DNA of 64,000 bases from Burkholderiaceae bacterium (GTDB lineage: Bacteria > Pseudomonadota > Gammaproteobacteria > Burkholderiales > Burkholderiaceae_F), in assembly GCA_022843955.1 (NCBI GenBank), contig JALHMQ010000007.1, positions 62,001 to 126,000 of the forward strand, read 5' to 3'. The position numbers and the translations under genes are program-made. A model generated the notes under the pieces. It was not told the origin of the DNA. It did not search any database and saw only the letters and a program-made list of their open reading frames with translations. Shown here piece by piece: positions 9,670-18,445 of this stretch; position 1 is the stretch's first letter; every line of letters starts with the position of its first letter.

Positions 9670-12081
9670 ATGACGCATCCGCTCGATCTCGCCAAGCACC
9701 CCATGCCGCCGCGCCGCGCGGCCGCCTGGCCCGCCGTGCCGTGCACGCTCAAGCGCGGCGCGCTGCGCACCGCGCTGAGCTGGCTCGCGGCCATGGGCGC
9801 GCTCGTGCTGCTGACCGCCGCCGCCACCTTCGTGCTGTGGGCCGGCGCGCTCGGCAGCGCGCGCGCCGCCGCGCCGGACACCAGCCGCACGCTGGCGCCG
9901 TACTTCGTGGTCGACCAGGCCGAGCCTGGCGTGGAGGCGCTGCCGCTCAAGCACACGCGGGCGGACGTCACCATCAGCGGCGTGATCGCCGACGTGCGCG
10001 TGACGCAGGTGTATCGCAACGAGGGCAGCGTGCCGATCGACGCGCGCTACGTGTTCCCGGCCTCGTCGCGGGCGGCGGTGCACGCGCTGCGGCTGCGCGT
10101 GGGCGAGCGCGCGGTGGACGCCGTGATCCGCGAGAAGAAGCAGGCGCGCGCCGAGTTTGCGCAGGCGCGGCGCGAGGGCAAGAGTGCGGCGCTGCTCGAA
10201 CAGCAGCGGCCCAACGTGTTCACGATGGCGATCGCCAACGTGATGCCGGGCGACGAGATCGCGGTCGACCTGCGCTACACCGAGACCATCGTCCCCACCG
10301 ACGGCACCTACCGCTTCGTCTTTCCCACCGTGGTCGGGCCGCGCTACAACGGCGGCACCTCCGATGTGTCGCCCTCCCCCGCGAGCGGGGGCGTAGGCGG
10401 GGTTTCGGCGAGTGCCCTGCGGCACTCGCCGCCGCCGGAGCCGGGCGCGCTTGCCAGCGCGCCCGTGGGCGGGATGGAGAGGGGGCGCGATGCAGTGGGT
10501 TCACGGGCCGACGCCCGGCCGCACGAAGGCGGTCCGTCTGACTTGACCGCCGAGGGTGCACGTGCGAGCGCGCAGCGCTCGCGTACACCCGAGGCGCATG
10601 CCGACAGCTGGATCGCGCAGCCGATCCTGCGTGCCGGCACGCCCGCCAGGCACACGTTCGAGCTGGCGGCGCGCATCGTCGCCCCGATGCCGATCACGAG
10701 CGTCGCTTCGCCGTCGCACGGGCTGACGATCGACGGCACCGGCTCGCGCGAGGCGCGGATCACGCTGCCGGCCGCCGCCGCCCACGCCAACCGCGACGTG
10801 GTGATCGAGTACCGGCTCGCCGGCACGGGCATCGGCACGGGTCTCCTGGTGCAGCCCGGCCGCAACGCCGACGACGAGCACTTCTTCCTGCTGATGGCCG
10901 AGCCGCCGGCCCGCGTGGCCGCCAGCGAGGTGCTGCCGCGCGACTACGTGTTCATCGTCGACGTGTCGGGCTCGATGCACGGCTTTCCGCTGAACGTCAC
11001 CAAGGCGTTGCTGCGCGACCTGATCGGTCGCCTGCGGCCGAGCGACACCTTCAATGTGATCCCGTTTGCCGGCGGCCACTCGCTGCTGCACCCGCAGTCG
11101 CTGCCGGCGTCGGAAGAGAACATCGCCCGCGCGATCCGCTTCATCAACGGCCAGACCGGCGGCGGCGGCACTGAGCTGCTGCCGGCGCTGCGCCGCGCGC
11201 TCGATCTGCCGACCGATGTCGGCCGCGCCCGCAGCTTCATCGTCGTCACCGATGGCTACGTCACCATCGAGAAGGAGGCGTTCGACCTGGTGCGCAACCG
11301 CGCCGGCCAGGCCAATCTGTTCGCCTTCGGCATCGGTTCGTCGATCAACCGCTTCCTGATCGAGGGGCTGGCGCGCGCCGGCAAGGGCGAGCCGTTCTTC
11401 GTGCTCGACGAATCGCACGCCGAGCAGGAAGCGCAGCGCTTTCGCAAGATGATCGAGCAGCCGGTGCTCACGCGCATCCGTGTGTCCTTCCCCGAGGGTG
11501 CGGCCGGCGAGGTATTCGAAGCGTATGACCTCGATGCGCCGCAGCTGCCGGATCTGTTCGCCCAGCGCCCGCTGGTGCTGATGGGCAAGTTCCGCGGCCC
11601 GCTTGCCGGCACCATTCAGATCGAAGGTCTCGCTGCCGGTGGCCGCGTGCAGCTGCCGCTGGACTTGGCGCAGGCGGTGCAGACCAGCCAACGTGAGAAC
11701 CCTGCCGGCGCCCCCACGCAGGGTCTGAAGTACCTGTGGGCGCGCAGTCGCATCGCGCAACTGGGCGACTACACCAAGCTGGGGGCCGACGACGCGCTGG
11801 TGCGCGAGATCACCGCGCTCGGCCTCAAGTACAACCTGCTCACCGACTACACGTCGTTCATCGCGATCGACAAGGTGGTGCGCAACCCGGTGGCGCCGGC
11901 GCGCAGCGTCGACCAGCCCAGCCCGCTGCCCGACGGCGTGAGTGAGCTGGCCGTGGGCGAGGCGCCCGCCACGCCGGAACCGGAGTTCGCGCTGCTGGCG
12001 GCGTTGGCCGGCGGGCTCACCTGGTGGATGCGCCGGCGGCAGCGCGCGCAGGCCGCACGGCAGGAGGCCCGTCGTGGCTGA
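9670..12081 (+). CDS. VIT and vWA domain surface protein with PEP-CTERM-like sorting tail
   Basis: An 803-residue exported protein. The N terminus has a hydrophobic segment (about residues 35-65). A VIT domain (about 75-225) includes VRVTQVYRNEGSVPIDARYV and RYTETIVPTDGTYRFVFP. Next comes an 85-residue low-complexity insert that coincides with palindromic repeat DNA. A vWA domain (about 425-600) has an intact MIDAS: DVSGSM, the GGTELL threonine and VVTDGY. The C terminus is a sorting signal: TPEPEF, a hydrophobic stretch ALLAALAGGLTWWM, then RRRQR. This matches PEP-CTERM logic, and the exosortase gene starts inside its last codons. It is the probable sole substrate of that enzyme. Confidence 0.85.
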   Translation: MTHPLDLAKHPMPPRRAAAWPAVPCTLKRGALRTALSWLAAMGALVLLTAAATFVLWAGALGSARAAAPDTSRTLAPYFVVDQAEPGVEALPLKHTRADVTISGVIADVRVTQVYRNEGSVPIDARYVFPASSRAAVHALRLRVGERAVDAVIREKKQARAEFAQARREGKSAALLEQQRPNVFTMAIANVMPGDEIAVDLRYTETIVPTDGTYRFVFPTVVGPRYNGGTSDVSPSPASGGVGGVSASALRHSPPPEPGALASAPVGGMERGRDAVGSRADARPHEGGPSDLTAEGARASAQRSRTPEAHADSWIAQPILRAGTPARHTFELAARIVAPMPITSVASPSHGLTIDGTGSREARITLPAAAAHANRDVVIEYRLAGTGIGTGLLVQPGRNADDEHFFLLMAEPPARVAASEVLPRDYVFIVDVSGSMHGFPLNVTKALLRDLIGRLRPSDTFNVIPFAGGHSLLHPQSLPASEENIARAIRFINGQTGGGGTELLPALRRALDLPTDVGRARSFIVVTDGYVTIEKEAFDLVRNRAGQANLFAFGIGSSINRFLIEGLARAGKGEPFFVLDESHAEQEAQRFRKMIEQPVLTRIRVSFPEGAAGEVFEAYDLDAPQLPDLFAQRPLVLMGKFRGPLAGTIQIEGLAAGGRVQLPLDLAQAVQTSQRENPAGAPTQGLKYLWARSRIAQLGDYTKLGADDALVREITALGLKYNLLTDYTSFIAIDKVVRNPVAPARSVDQPSPLPDGVSELAVGEAPATPEPEFALLAALAGGLTWWMRRRQRAQAARQEARRG
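10372..10606. repeat. Palindromic repeat cluster inside the VIT-vWA coding sequence
   Basis: Four consecutive inverted repeats lie in frame within the gene at 9670: CCCTCCCCCGC with GCGGGGGCG, GGCGAGTGCC with GGCACTCGCC, GGGCGCGCT with AGCGCGCCC, and a GTGTAC-family hairpin (core 10551-10592, minus orientation). The encoded residues are low-complexity (Ser, Pro, Ala, Gly, Arg). Similar palindromes otherwise sit between genes in this window. Confidence 0.7.
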
Positions 12082-13909
12082 GCCGCTGCACGCTCGTATC
12101 GGTCGCACCCAGGCCAGCCCGTTGTTCGGCGCGCTGGTGCCGCTGGGGCCGCTGTCGCCCGACCACCCCGCCGGTGCCCGTGGCAGCGACGGCCGCGGTG
12201 AACCAAGGCACGGGTCGCCACGCTCGCTGCATGGGCTGCATGCGCTGCGTGCGTTTCGTTCGTTGCGTGCGACATGCGCGCTGCGCGCCGCGCGTGTGAT
12301 GTGCCTGCTACGCGCTGCGCTCACCGCGTGCCGCACCCGCGTGTCAAGCAGCGACACCGCGCCGCTGCGCCACACTGGCGTGCTGCTCGGCGTGCTGCTG
12401 CTGGCGCTGTGGCCGCATCTGGCGTGGATCGCGCGGCGGCTCACCGATGGCTCCGACGAACCCTGGGGCGTGCTGGCGCTGGCCACCGTGCTGGTGCTGC
12501 TGGTGCGCGATCGGGCCGCACTGGTGACACCGTCACCGCGCGCGCTGGCCCTGAGCGCCGTGCTCGCACTGGGCGCCACCGCGGCGCTCTGGTGGCTGCC
12601 GGCGCTGCTGGCAGCGGCTCTGGCCATGCTTTCGCTCGCGGTGTTCATCACCGCCGCGCTGCCGGCACGGCCGGCCGCACCGATGGCGACGCTGCTGCTG
12701 CTGTCGCTGCCGCTGATCGCCTCGCTGCAGTTCTATCTCGGCTTTCCGCTGCGGGTGGCCACCGCGCACGCCGCCGCGCCGCTGCTCGCGCTCGTCGGCA
12801 TCACGGCCGCCCCGGCGGGCGCCTCGCTGGTGTTCGGCGCCACCACCGTGCTGATCGACGCGCCGTGCGCCGGCATCGGCATGTTGTGGGTCGGCTCGTT
12901 CACCGCGGCGCTGCTGTCGTACCTGAACGGTGCCGACGCGCGGCGCACGCTGGCCAACGGCGCCGCGGCGGCGCTGATCGTGTTCGCCGCCAACGTGCTG
13001 CGCAATGTCGCGCTGTTCTTTCCTGAAGCCGGTTTGATCGAAGCGCCCGCCCTCACCCACGACGCCGTGGGTCTGGCCGCGTTTGCGCTGGCGCTGGTGC
13101 CGATCCTCTGGCTGACGCGGTGGCGCGCCGCCACGCCATCCACCGCTGCCACCCCTCGTTCCGTGCCGCCTGCCGTCAGCCCGCTGACCGCACGCATGCG
13201 CGCTCCCTACGTCGGCGCTTGTCTGGCCGCGGCCGTGGTGCCGCTCGCCGTGTCCGTGCTTGCACGCGACGCGGCGGGCGCGACGCCGGTTCGATCTGCT
13301 GCGCAGGCAGCGATCGACTGGCCCACCACGTTCCGCGGCCAGCCGCTGGCCCAATTGGCGCTCACGCCGCTGGAGGCGCGCTTCGCGCAGCGCTTTCCCG
13401 GCGTGATCGCCCGCTTTGCCGCCGGCCGCGAGGTCCTGGTGCTGCGCCACGTCACGCAGCCGACGCGGCAGCTGCACCCGGCCGTGGACTGCTTCCGCGC
13501 CGCCGGCTTTGTCACCGGCGCGCCGCGCGCCAGCACCGCCGACGACGGCCGCGCCTGGAGCTGCTTCATCGCCACCCGTGACGGCGAGCGGCTGCGGGTG
13601 TGCGAGCGCATAGCTCGCGCCATCGGTGCGCAAGCTTCAAATGCGAAAGCTATCAATTCGCACGCCATCCATCCGCAAGCCATCGACGCGCAAGCCATCG
13701 ATGCGCAAGTCACGGAGGCGCAGGGCAACAGTGCGCAGGGCAACCGTACGCAGGTCGCCGATCCGCTGGCCAACGACGCGCAGGCCTGGACCGACGTCTC
13801 GGCCTGGTACTGGGCGGCACTACGCGCACCGGCTGGGCCATGGTGGGCGATCACGGTGATCACGCCGCTGCCGACGGTTGAGGCGGCGGCACGCGTGCCG
13901 TCTGTCTGA
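12074..13909 (+). CDS. Exosortase with fused C-terminal periplasmic domain
   Basis: An integral-membrane cysteine transpeptidase of the exosortase family, 611 residues from a GTG overlapping the VIT-vWA stop; an ATG at 12299 would remove an odd arginine-rich N terminus. About eight transmembrane segments are seen. Catalytic residues are Cys265 in LIDAPCAGIGMLWV, Arg310 in ANVLRNVALFF and His329 in THDAVG. After residue 385 a soluble EpsI-like domain follows, ending in SAWYWAALRAP and interrupted by ten degenerate pentapeptide repeats (AQAID type). The family cuts PEP-CTERM-like tails in the inner membrane. The neighbouring VIT-vWA protein is the obvious target. I cannot assign the subclass (XrtT-like is possible) without a profile search. 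Confidence 0.82.
   Translation: MAEPLHARIGRTQASPLFGALVPLGPLSPDHPAGARGSDGRGEPRHGSPRSLHGLHALRAFRSLRATCALRAARVMCLLRAALTACRTRVSSSDTAPLRHTGVLLGVLLLALWPHLAWIARRLTDGSDEPWGVLALATVLVLLVRDRAALVTPSPRALALSAVLALGATAALWWLPALLAAALAMLSLAVFITAALPARPAAPMATLLLLSLPLIASLQFYLGFPLRVATAHAAAPLLALVGITAAPAGASLVFGATTVLIDAPCAGIGMLWVGSFTAALLSYLNGADARRTLANGAAAALIVFAANVLRNVALFFPEAGLIEAPALTHDAVGLAAFALALVPILWLTRWRAATPSTAATPRSVPPAVSPLTARMRAPYVGACLAAAVVPLAVSVLARDAAGATPVRSAAQAAIDWPTTFRGQPLAQLALTPLEARFAQRFPGVIARFAAGREVLVLRHVTQPTRQLHPAVDCFRAAGFVTGAPRASTADDGRAWSCFIATRDGERLRVCERIARAIGAQASNAKAINSHAIHPQAIDAQAIDAQVTEAQGNSAQGNRTQVADPLANDAQAWTDVSAWYWAALRAPAGPWWAITVITPLPTVEAAARVPSV
13628..13777 (+). repeat. Ten degenerate 15-bp tandem repeats within the exosortase gene
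   Basis: In-frame 15-bp units, consensus GCGCAAGCCATCGAT, encode pentapeptides such as AQASN, AKAIN, PQAID, AQAID and AQGNS. Divergence increases toward both ends. The array separates WSCFIATRDGERLRVCERI from the terminal AWTDVSAWYWAALRAP of the EpsI-like domain. Confidence 0.75.
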
Positions 13910-13929
13910 CTTTGCGACCGGAGCAGGCC

Positions 13930-15450
13930 ATGCACGTCGAGATCACCCGCGATCGCCCCCGGGCGCGGTGGCGCCTGCTGCTGCGCATCGCCGGCGCCAC
14001 GGCGCTCGGCACGGCATTGCTGCTCGCCACGCTCGGCGTCATCATCGCCACCAGCGGCGTGTTCGACCGCCGCGCCGGCGCCTGGACGGTGCCGCTGTCG
14101 CCGCTGCCGGGCGTGACGATCGAGGCCAACGTCGCCGGCCTGGCGCGGCTGGCCACGTCACCGATCGGCTTGCGTGTGCTCGATGGACAGGCGCGCACCA
14201 CCCGTCTGGGTCATCTGCGCCTCGCCCGCGAGCACGACACGCTGGTGCTGCACTGCGCGCCCTGCCGGTTGACCGATCCGCGCATCGCCACCCGCACCGT
14301 GGCGCTGCCCGCGGTCGAGCTGCGCGTCACGCGCCGCACCGGCATCGAGAGCAACAACCTGATCGACCTGCGCGTGAGCGCGCTCGACGTGCAGGCCAGC
14401 GCCGTCGCCACGCTGGCGCCCACCGGCATCACGCTTGCGTGGACGCTGCCCACGGTGCCGGTGGCGGCGCTGTATCGGGTGCTCGCCGATGCGGTGCCGG
14501 AGGCGCGCCTGGCGCGCATCGAAGGCCAGCTGCAGGCGCGGGGCACGCTGGCGCTGCCGACGCTGCGCGCCCGCAGCGACGTACGCATCGACGGTTTCGA
14601 GGTCGGCGGCCTCACCACCGAGCGGCTGCAGTCGGGCTGGTTCACCTTCAGCTGCCGCGCCGCCGATGGCAGCGCGCGCAGCGTGATGAGCGGCGACGGC
14701 GAGTCCGGCTGGCTCGACGAGGCCGCGCTCGGCACGCTGCTGCCCGCCGCGGTGCTGGCCGCCGAGGACCAGCGCTTCCTGCAGCACGCCGGCTTTGATC
14801 CGGTGGAGCTGACGCAGGTCCTTGCGCGCACCGATGGCGACGATGCGCCCGGCGCCGCGCTGCGCGGCGCCAGCACCGTCACCCAGCAGCTGGCGCGCAC
14901 GCTTTACACCGGTCCCGAGCGCACGCTGGCGCGCAAGCTGCGCGAGCTGCTGTACGCGGTGGAAATGGAGCGCACGCTGGGCAAGGCGCGCATCCTACAG
15001 CTGTACCTGAACACAGTGGATTGGGGGCCAGGCCTGTGCGGTGCGCGGGCGGCCGCGCGCACCTACTTCAACAAACGGGTGACGCAGCTGTCGCCGCTGG
15101 AGGCGGCGTGGCTGGCCGGCGTGCTGCGGGCGCCGCACGCGGCGCACGAGCGCCAGTTTCGCGCCGGTCAGGCCGACCCCGCGCGCGCGCAGTGGGTGCT
15201 GATGCAGATGCGCGAGCTGCCACGCGCGCAGCGTGAACGCGCTGCGCGCCAGGCGCTCGCCTTCGCGGCCCCGGTTCGGCCGCGGGCCGGCAGCAGCACC
15301 ACTCACCTGACGGGTCGGGCGACCGCGCCAGCGGAGCTGGCCCGCGTTGCACCCAGGCCGCCACCCCAGCCGGCAGCAGCGCTGGCACCCACATCCGCAC
15401 CAACGCCCCCACCCGCGCCGGCGCTGGCGGTCCATGCCGCGGCGTTGTGA
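13930..15450 (+). CDS. Monofunctional GT51 peptidoglycan transglycosylase
   Basis: A membrane-anchored lipid II polymerase, 506 residues from the ATG at 13930, which has GGAGCAGG upstream. One transmembrane segment lies at about residues 15-40. A long divergent region follows. The GT51 catalytic domain (about 260-430) has AAEDQRFLQHAGFD with the catalytic Glu279, GASTVTQQLARTLY, and ARKLRELLYAVEMERTLGK with LYLNTVDWGPGLCGARAAA. No transpeptidase domain follows, only a Pro/Ala-rich tail. It begins 20 bp after the exosortase stop, so a role in placing or tethering the surface protein at the cell wall can be proposed. It is longer than the usual MtgA (about 240 residues), mainly because of the 200-residue N-terminal region. 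Confidence 0.85.
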   Translation: MHVEITRDRPRARWRLLLRIAGATALGTALLLATLGVIIATSGVFDRRAGAWTVPLSPLPGVTIEANVAGLARLATSPIGLRVLDGQARTTRLGHLRLAREHDTLVLHCAPCRLTDPRIATRTVALPAVELRVTRRTGIESNNLIDLRVSALDVQASAVATLAPTGITLAWTLPTVPVAALYRVLADAVPEARLARIEGQLQARGTLALPTLRARSDVRIDGFEVGGLTTERLQSGWFTFSCRAADGSARSVMSGDGESGWLDEAALGTLLPAAVLAAEDQRFLQHAGFDPVELTQVLARTDGDDAPGAALRGASTVTQQLARTLYTGPERTLARKLRELLYAVEMERTLGKARILQLYLNTVDWGPGLCGARAAARTYFNKRVTQLSPLEAAWLAGVLRAPHAAHERQFRAGQADPARAQWVLMQMRELPRAQRERAARQALAFAAPVRPRAGSSTTHLTGRATAPAELARVAPRPPPQPAAALAPTSAPTPPPAPALAVHAAAL

Positions 15451-15610
15451 CGCCTTGCACTCGGCTGCGCGGCCCATTCACGCGCGCCGAACCGCGAGCC
15501 ACGCCGCAGTCGCTCGAAATGCAAGGTCCAGACCGGGCTGTCGCAGGCTTTGCCCGGGGCAAGCCGAAGGTAAGGTGCTTACCCGATCCACCGCTATCAG
15601 AAACCCCACC

Positions 15611-17164
15611 GTGTCGGACAACTCCGTTGCCGCCCTGCTCAGTCCGTTCCAGGCGGTCGATGCCACCGTGCACGCGCCGCTGGCCGGCGTGCGCGTGTTG
15701 ATGGTCGACCCCTTCGACGCTTCGCGCAGTGTCTTGCGCCAGACCATCGGCCAGCTCGGCTGCAAGGGCTTCAACACCGCCTCCACCTATGCGGATGCGA
15801 TGCGCGTGCTGCGCCGTGCTGAGGGCACGGTCGACCTGATCTTCTGCGAATACAACCTCAACGGCACGCGCGATGGCCAGCAGCTGCTGGAAGAGCTGCG
15901 CAGCGAGCGGCTGGTGTCGCTGCGCACCGCGTTCTTCATGGTGACCGGCGAATCGAGCTACAAGAGCGTGGTCTCGGTGGCCGAGTTCGCGCCCGACGAC
16001 TACCTGATCAAGCCCTACTCGACCGACATCCTGCACCGGCGCCTGAGCCGCACGCTGTACAAGAAGCGCATCCTGGCGCCGGCGTACGAGCTGATCGAGT
16101 CGGGCGCCACCAAGGCCGCGGTCGAGGCCTGCCTGACGATCGGCCAGGCGCACAAGGTGTTCCTGGCCGACTGCTGGCGCATGGCGATCGATGTGCTGAT
16201 CGGCTCCGGCGAGGACAAGCGCGCCGAACAGCTGCTGCAACGCCTGCTGGCACTCAAGGCCGTGCCCTGGGCGATCCTCGGCCTGGCCGGCGTGAAGTCG
16301 CGCGCCGGCGATCTCGGCAGTGCGGCCAACATGCTCGAGAAGCTGCTTGCCGACCACCCGGATTTCCTGCGCGTGCACGACGTGCTCGCCGACATCAAGA
16401 TCAAGCAGGGCCAGCAGGAAGAAGCCATGCGGGTGTTGCAGATGGCGGCCTCCAAGTCGAGCGCCAACGTGCACCGCATGCGCCGCGTCGGCGCGCTGGC
16501 CGAGGCACTAGGTGACGTCGAGACCGCCGAGCGCGCGTTCTCGCAGGTGCTCGACCGCACGCGCGATTCGGCGATGCTCAGCGGCGAGGACTACGGCAAC
16601 CTGTCGCGCCTTCTGGTGGCGCAAGGCAAGAACGACCTCGCCGAACAGCTCGCCGGCGACCAGCGGCGCATGATGAAGGGCCACAAGGACCTCGACATGT
16701 CGACCGCGATGCTGGCGTTCCATCGCGCGCTGCAGGAAGACGAGGCGGCGATCGAAGTGGCGATTCAGAAGATGATCGAGATCGAGGCGCGCGACGTCGC
16801 CGCCGAGGTCAGTCCGCGCCTGGTGGTGCAGGTGATCCGCGCCTGCTTGGACCACGGCCACGACGAGCCCGGCTTCCAGATCGCCAGTCGCCTGGCCAAG
16901 CGCGCCGGACTCGACGCCGCGGTGCTGCACGACGTGCGCGAGATCCTCGACCAGCATCGTGCGCAGCAAAAGCGCCAGCGGCCGTTTTCCGCTGACGAGC
17001 TCGATGCCGCCGTCAAGGCGGTCTACGACACCGGCTTCGACGAGGAGATGCGCCTGCGCATCGAACGCTCGCTCGCTGTGCTGATGCGCAGAGGCCCCGA
17101 CGTCCACGTCGAGGCGATTGCCAAGCTGTGGGCGGCCACCCGCACCAAGTACGGCATCGCCTGA
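15611..17164 (+). CDS. Receiver-TPR signalling protein with Glu at the phosphorylation site
   Basis: A soluble protein of 517 residues from the GTG at 15611; no clear ribosome-binding site is seen and longer in-frame extensions lack domain sequence. Residues 25-145 form a receiver domain with VLMVDPFDASRSV, FFMVTGES and DDYLIKPYS. The expected phospho-acceptor position is occupied by Glu80 in LIFCEYNLNG (codon GAA). The remainder is helical repeats of TPR type, including NMLEKLLADHPDFLRVHDVL and ALAEALGDVETAERAFSQVL. Such proteins pass signals by protein contacts rather than DNA binding. Glu in place of Asp may mimic permanent phosphorylation. Confidence 0.8.
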   Translation: MSDNSVAALLSPFQAVDATVHAPLAGVRVLMVDPFDASRSVLRQTIGQLGCKGFNTASTYADAMRVLRRAEGTVDLIFCEYNLNGTRDGQQLLEELRSERLVSLRTAFFMVTGESSYKSVVSVAEFAPDDYLIKPYSTDILHRRLSRTLYKKRILAPAYELIESGATKAAVEACLTIGQAHKVFLADCWRMAIDVLIGSGEDKRAEQLLQRLLALKAVPWAILGLAGVKSRAGDLGSAANMLEKLLADHPDFLRVHDVLADIKIKQGQQEEAMRVLQMAASKSSANVHRMRRVGALAEALGDVETAERAFSQVLDRTRDSAMLSGEDYGNLSRLLVAQGKNDLAEQLAGDQRRMMKGHKDLDMSTAMLAFHRALQEDEAAIEVAIQKMIEIEARDVAAEVSPRLVVQVIRACLDHGHDEPGFQIASRLAKRAGLDAAVLHDVREILDQHRAQQKRQRPFSADELDAAVKAVYDTGFDEEMRLRIERSLAVLMRRGPDVHVEAIAKLWAATRTKYGIA

Positions 17165-17259
17165 GGAGCGCGGCGCCCATGGCGCGCCGTGCGGCCTCGC
17201 CCATCCAGCCTCCCTGATCCCCTGATGCCGCACTGCGGCAACGGTGCTACGGTCCGCGC

Positions 17260-18216
17260 ATGTTCGCGCGCCTGCTCCTGCTGCTTGCCCGCCTGCGTAC
17301 CTGGCTGCAGGTGCGCCTGGGCCTGTGGCGCGGCCAGTGGCGACGCCGCCAGGTCAGCGTACCGAGCGCACGGCTGTTCCCCGGCCCGCTCGCCAGCGCG
17401 GCGTGGAGCTATGGCCTGTACTGCCCGGCGGGCCTGCGCGATGACAGCCCGGCGCCGCTGGTGGTGCTGCTGCATGGCTGCCGCCAGCGCGCGCTCGGCT
17501 TTGCGGTGGCCAGTGGCTTCACGCACGCCGCCGGAGCGCAGCGCTTTCGCCTGCTGTGCCCGCAGCAGCGCCGCCGCGCCAACCTGTGGCGCTGCTGGAA
17601 CTGGTTCACGCCGGCAGCGCAGCGCGGTGCCGGCGAGCTCGATGTGGTGCGCGCGATGCTCGACGATGTGACATCGAACGCAGGCGTCGCGGTCAGCGCG
17701 GTGGGCGTGGTGGGACTGTCGGCCGGTGGTGCGCTGGCTGCGCTGCTGGCGTTCCATGCGGCCGACCGCGTGGCGGCGGTGGTGGTGGTGGCCACGCCGC
17801 CCCTGCTCGGCAGGTTGAACATGCAGGACCCGCGTGACGTGATGAAGCGCGGGCTGGCGGTGCCGCCGGTGCTGGCGCTGAGCGGCCAGGCGGCACGTGC
17901 GCCATTGATGGTGGTGCAAGGCCGCGCCGACACGGTGGTGGCGCCCATTTGCGGCGAGCAACTGGTGGAGCAGGCCTGTCGCGCAAGCGAACGCAGCGGC
18001 GCCACCCTGCAGGCAAGCGCGCCGCAGTTCGAGCCGGGCGCGCAGGTGACCGATCATCGCGTCGGCGAAACGCTGGCGCTGCGCGTGGTGTGGATCGAGG
18101 CGCTCGGCCACGCGTGGAGCGGCGCGCAGGGCGGCCATCCGTATGTCGAGCAGGAGGGCGACCGCCTGACCGAGCGGGCGCTGCAGTTCCTGCGAGACAC
18201 GCACGTGCTGGGCTGA
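17260..18216 (+). CDS. PHB-depolymerase-type alpha/beta hydrolase (esterase)
   Basis: A 318-residue hydrolase of the esterase PHB depolymerase family. An N-terminal hydrophobic, arginine-rich segment is followed by LVVLLHGCRQRALGFAVASG, typical of this family's oxyanion region. The nucleophile is in GLSAGGALAALLAF (about residue 155), the acid in VVQGRADTVVAP and the histidine in ALGHAWSGAQGGHPY. The substrate could be a polyester or a small ester. It has its own upstream gap (95 bp) and no operon partner. Confidence 0.85.
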   Translation: MFARLLLLLARLRTWLQVRLGLWRGQWRRRQVSVPSARLFPGPLASAAWSYGLYCPAGLRDDSPAPLVVLLHGCRQRALGFAVASGFTHAAGAQRFRLLCPQQRRRANLWRCWNWFTPAAQRGAGELDVVRAMLDDVTSNAGVAVSAVGVVGLSAGGALAALLAFHAADRVAAVVVVATPPLLGRLNMQDPRDVMKRGLAVPPVLALSGQAARAPLMVVQGRADTVVAPICGEQLVEQACRASERSGATLQASAPQFEPGAQVTDHRVGETLALRVVWIEALGHAWSGAQGGHPYVEQEGDRLTERALQFLRDTHVLG

Positions 18217-18445
18217 GTCGACCCGGCATCGGCGGGCCGTTCGGCAGCCTGCGACACCGACGAGGCGACGCATCGACCGAAACGCGACGGCGCTCCGAAC
18301 GGCTCGAACCGGCAGCGTCGTTCAACCTGGCAGATGCGCCTGCGCTGCCAAGCACGGGCAAGTTTTCCGCCGTGGGCAGCCAGCGCGACAACGCCGCTTG
18401 CCACCGCGTCGTGCATGACGCGGCAACAATCCGCCGCAGCGTGGA

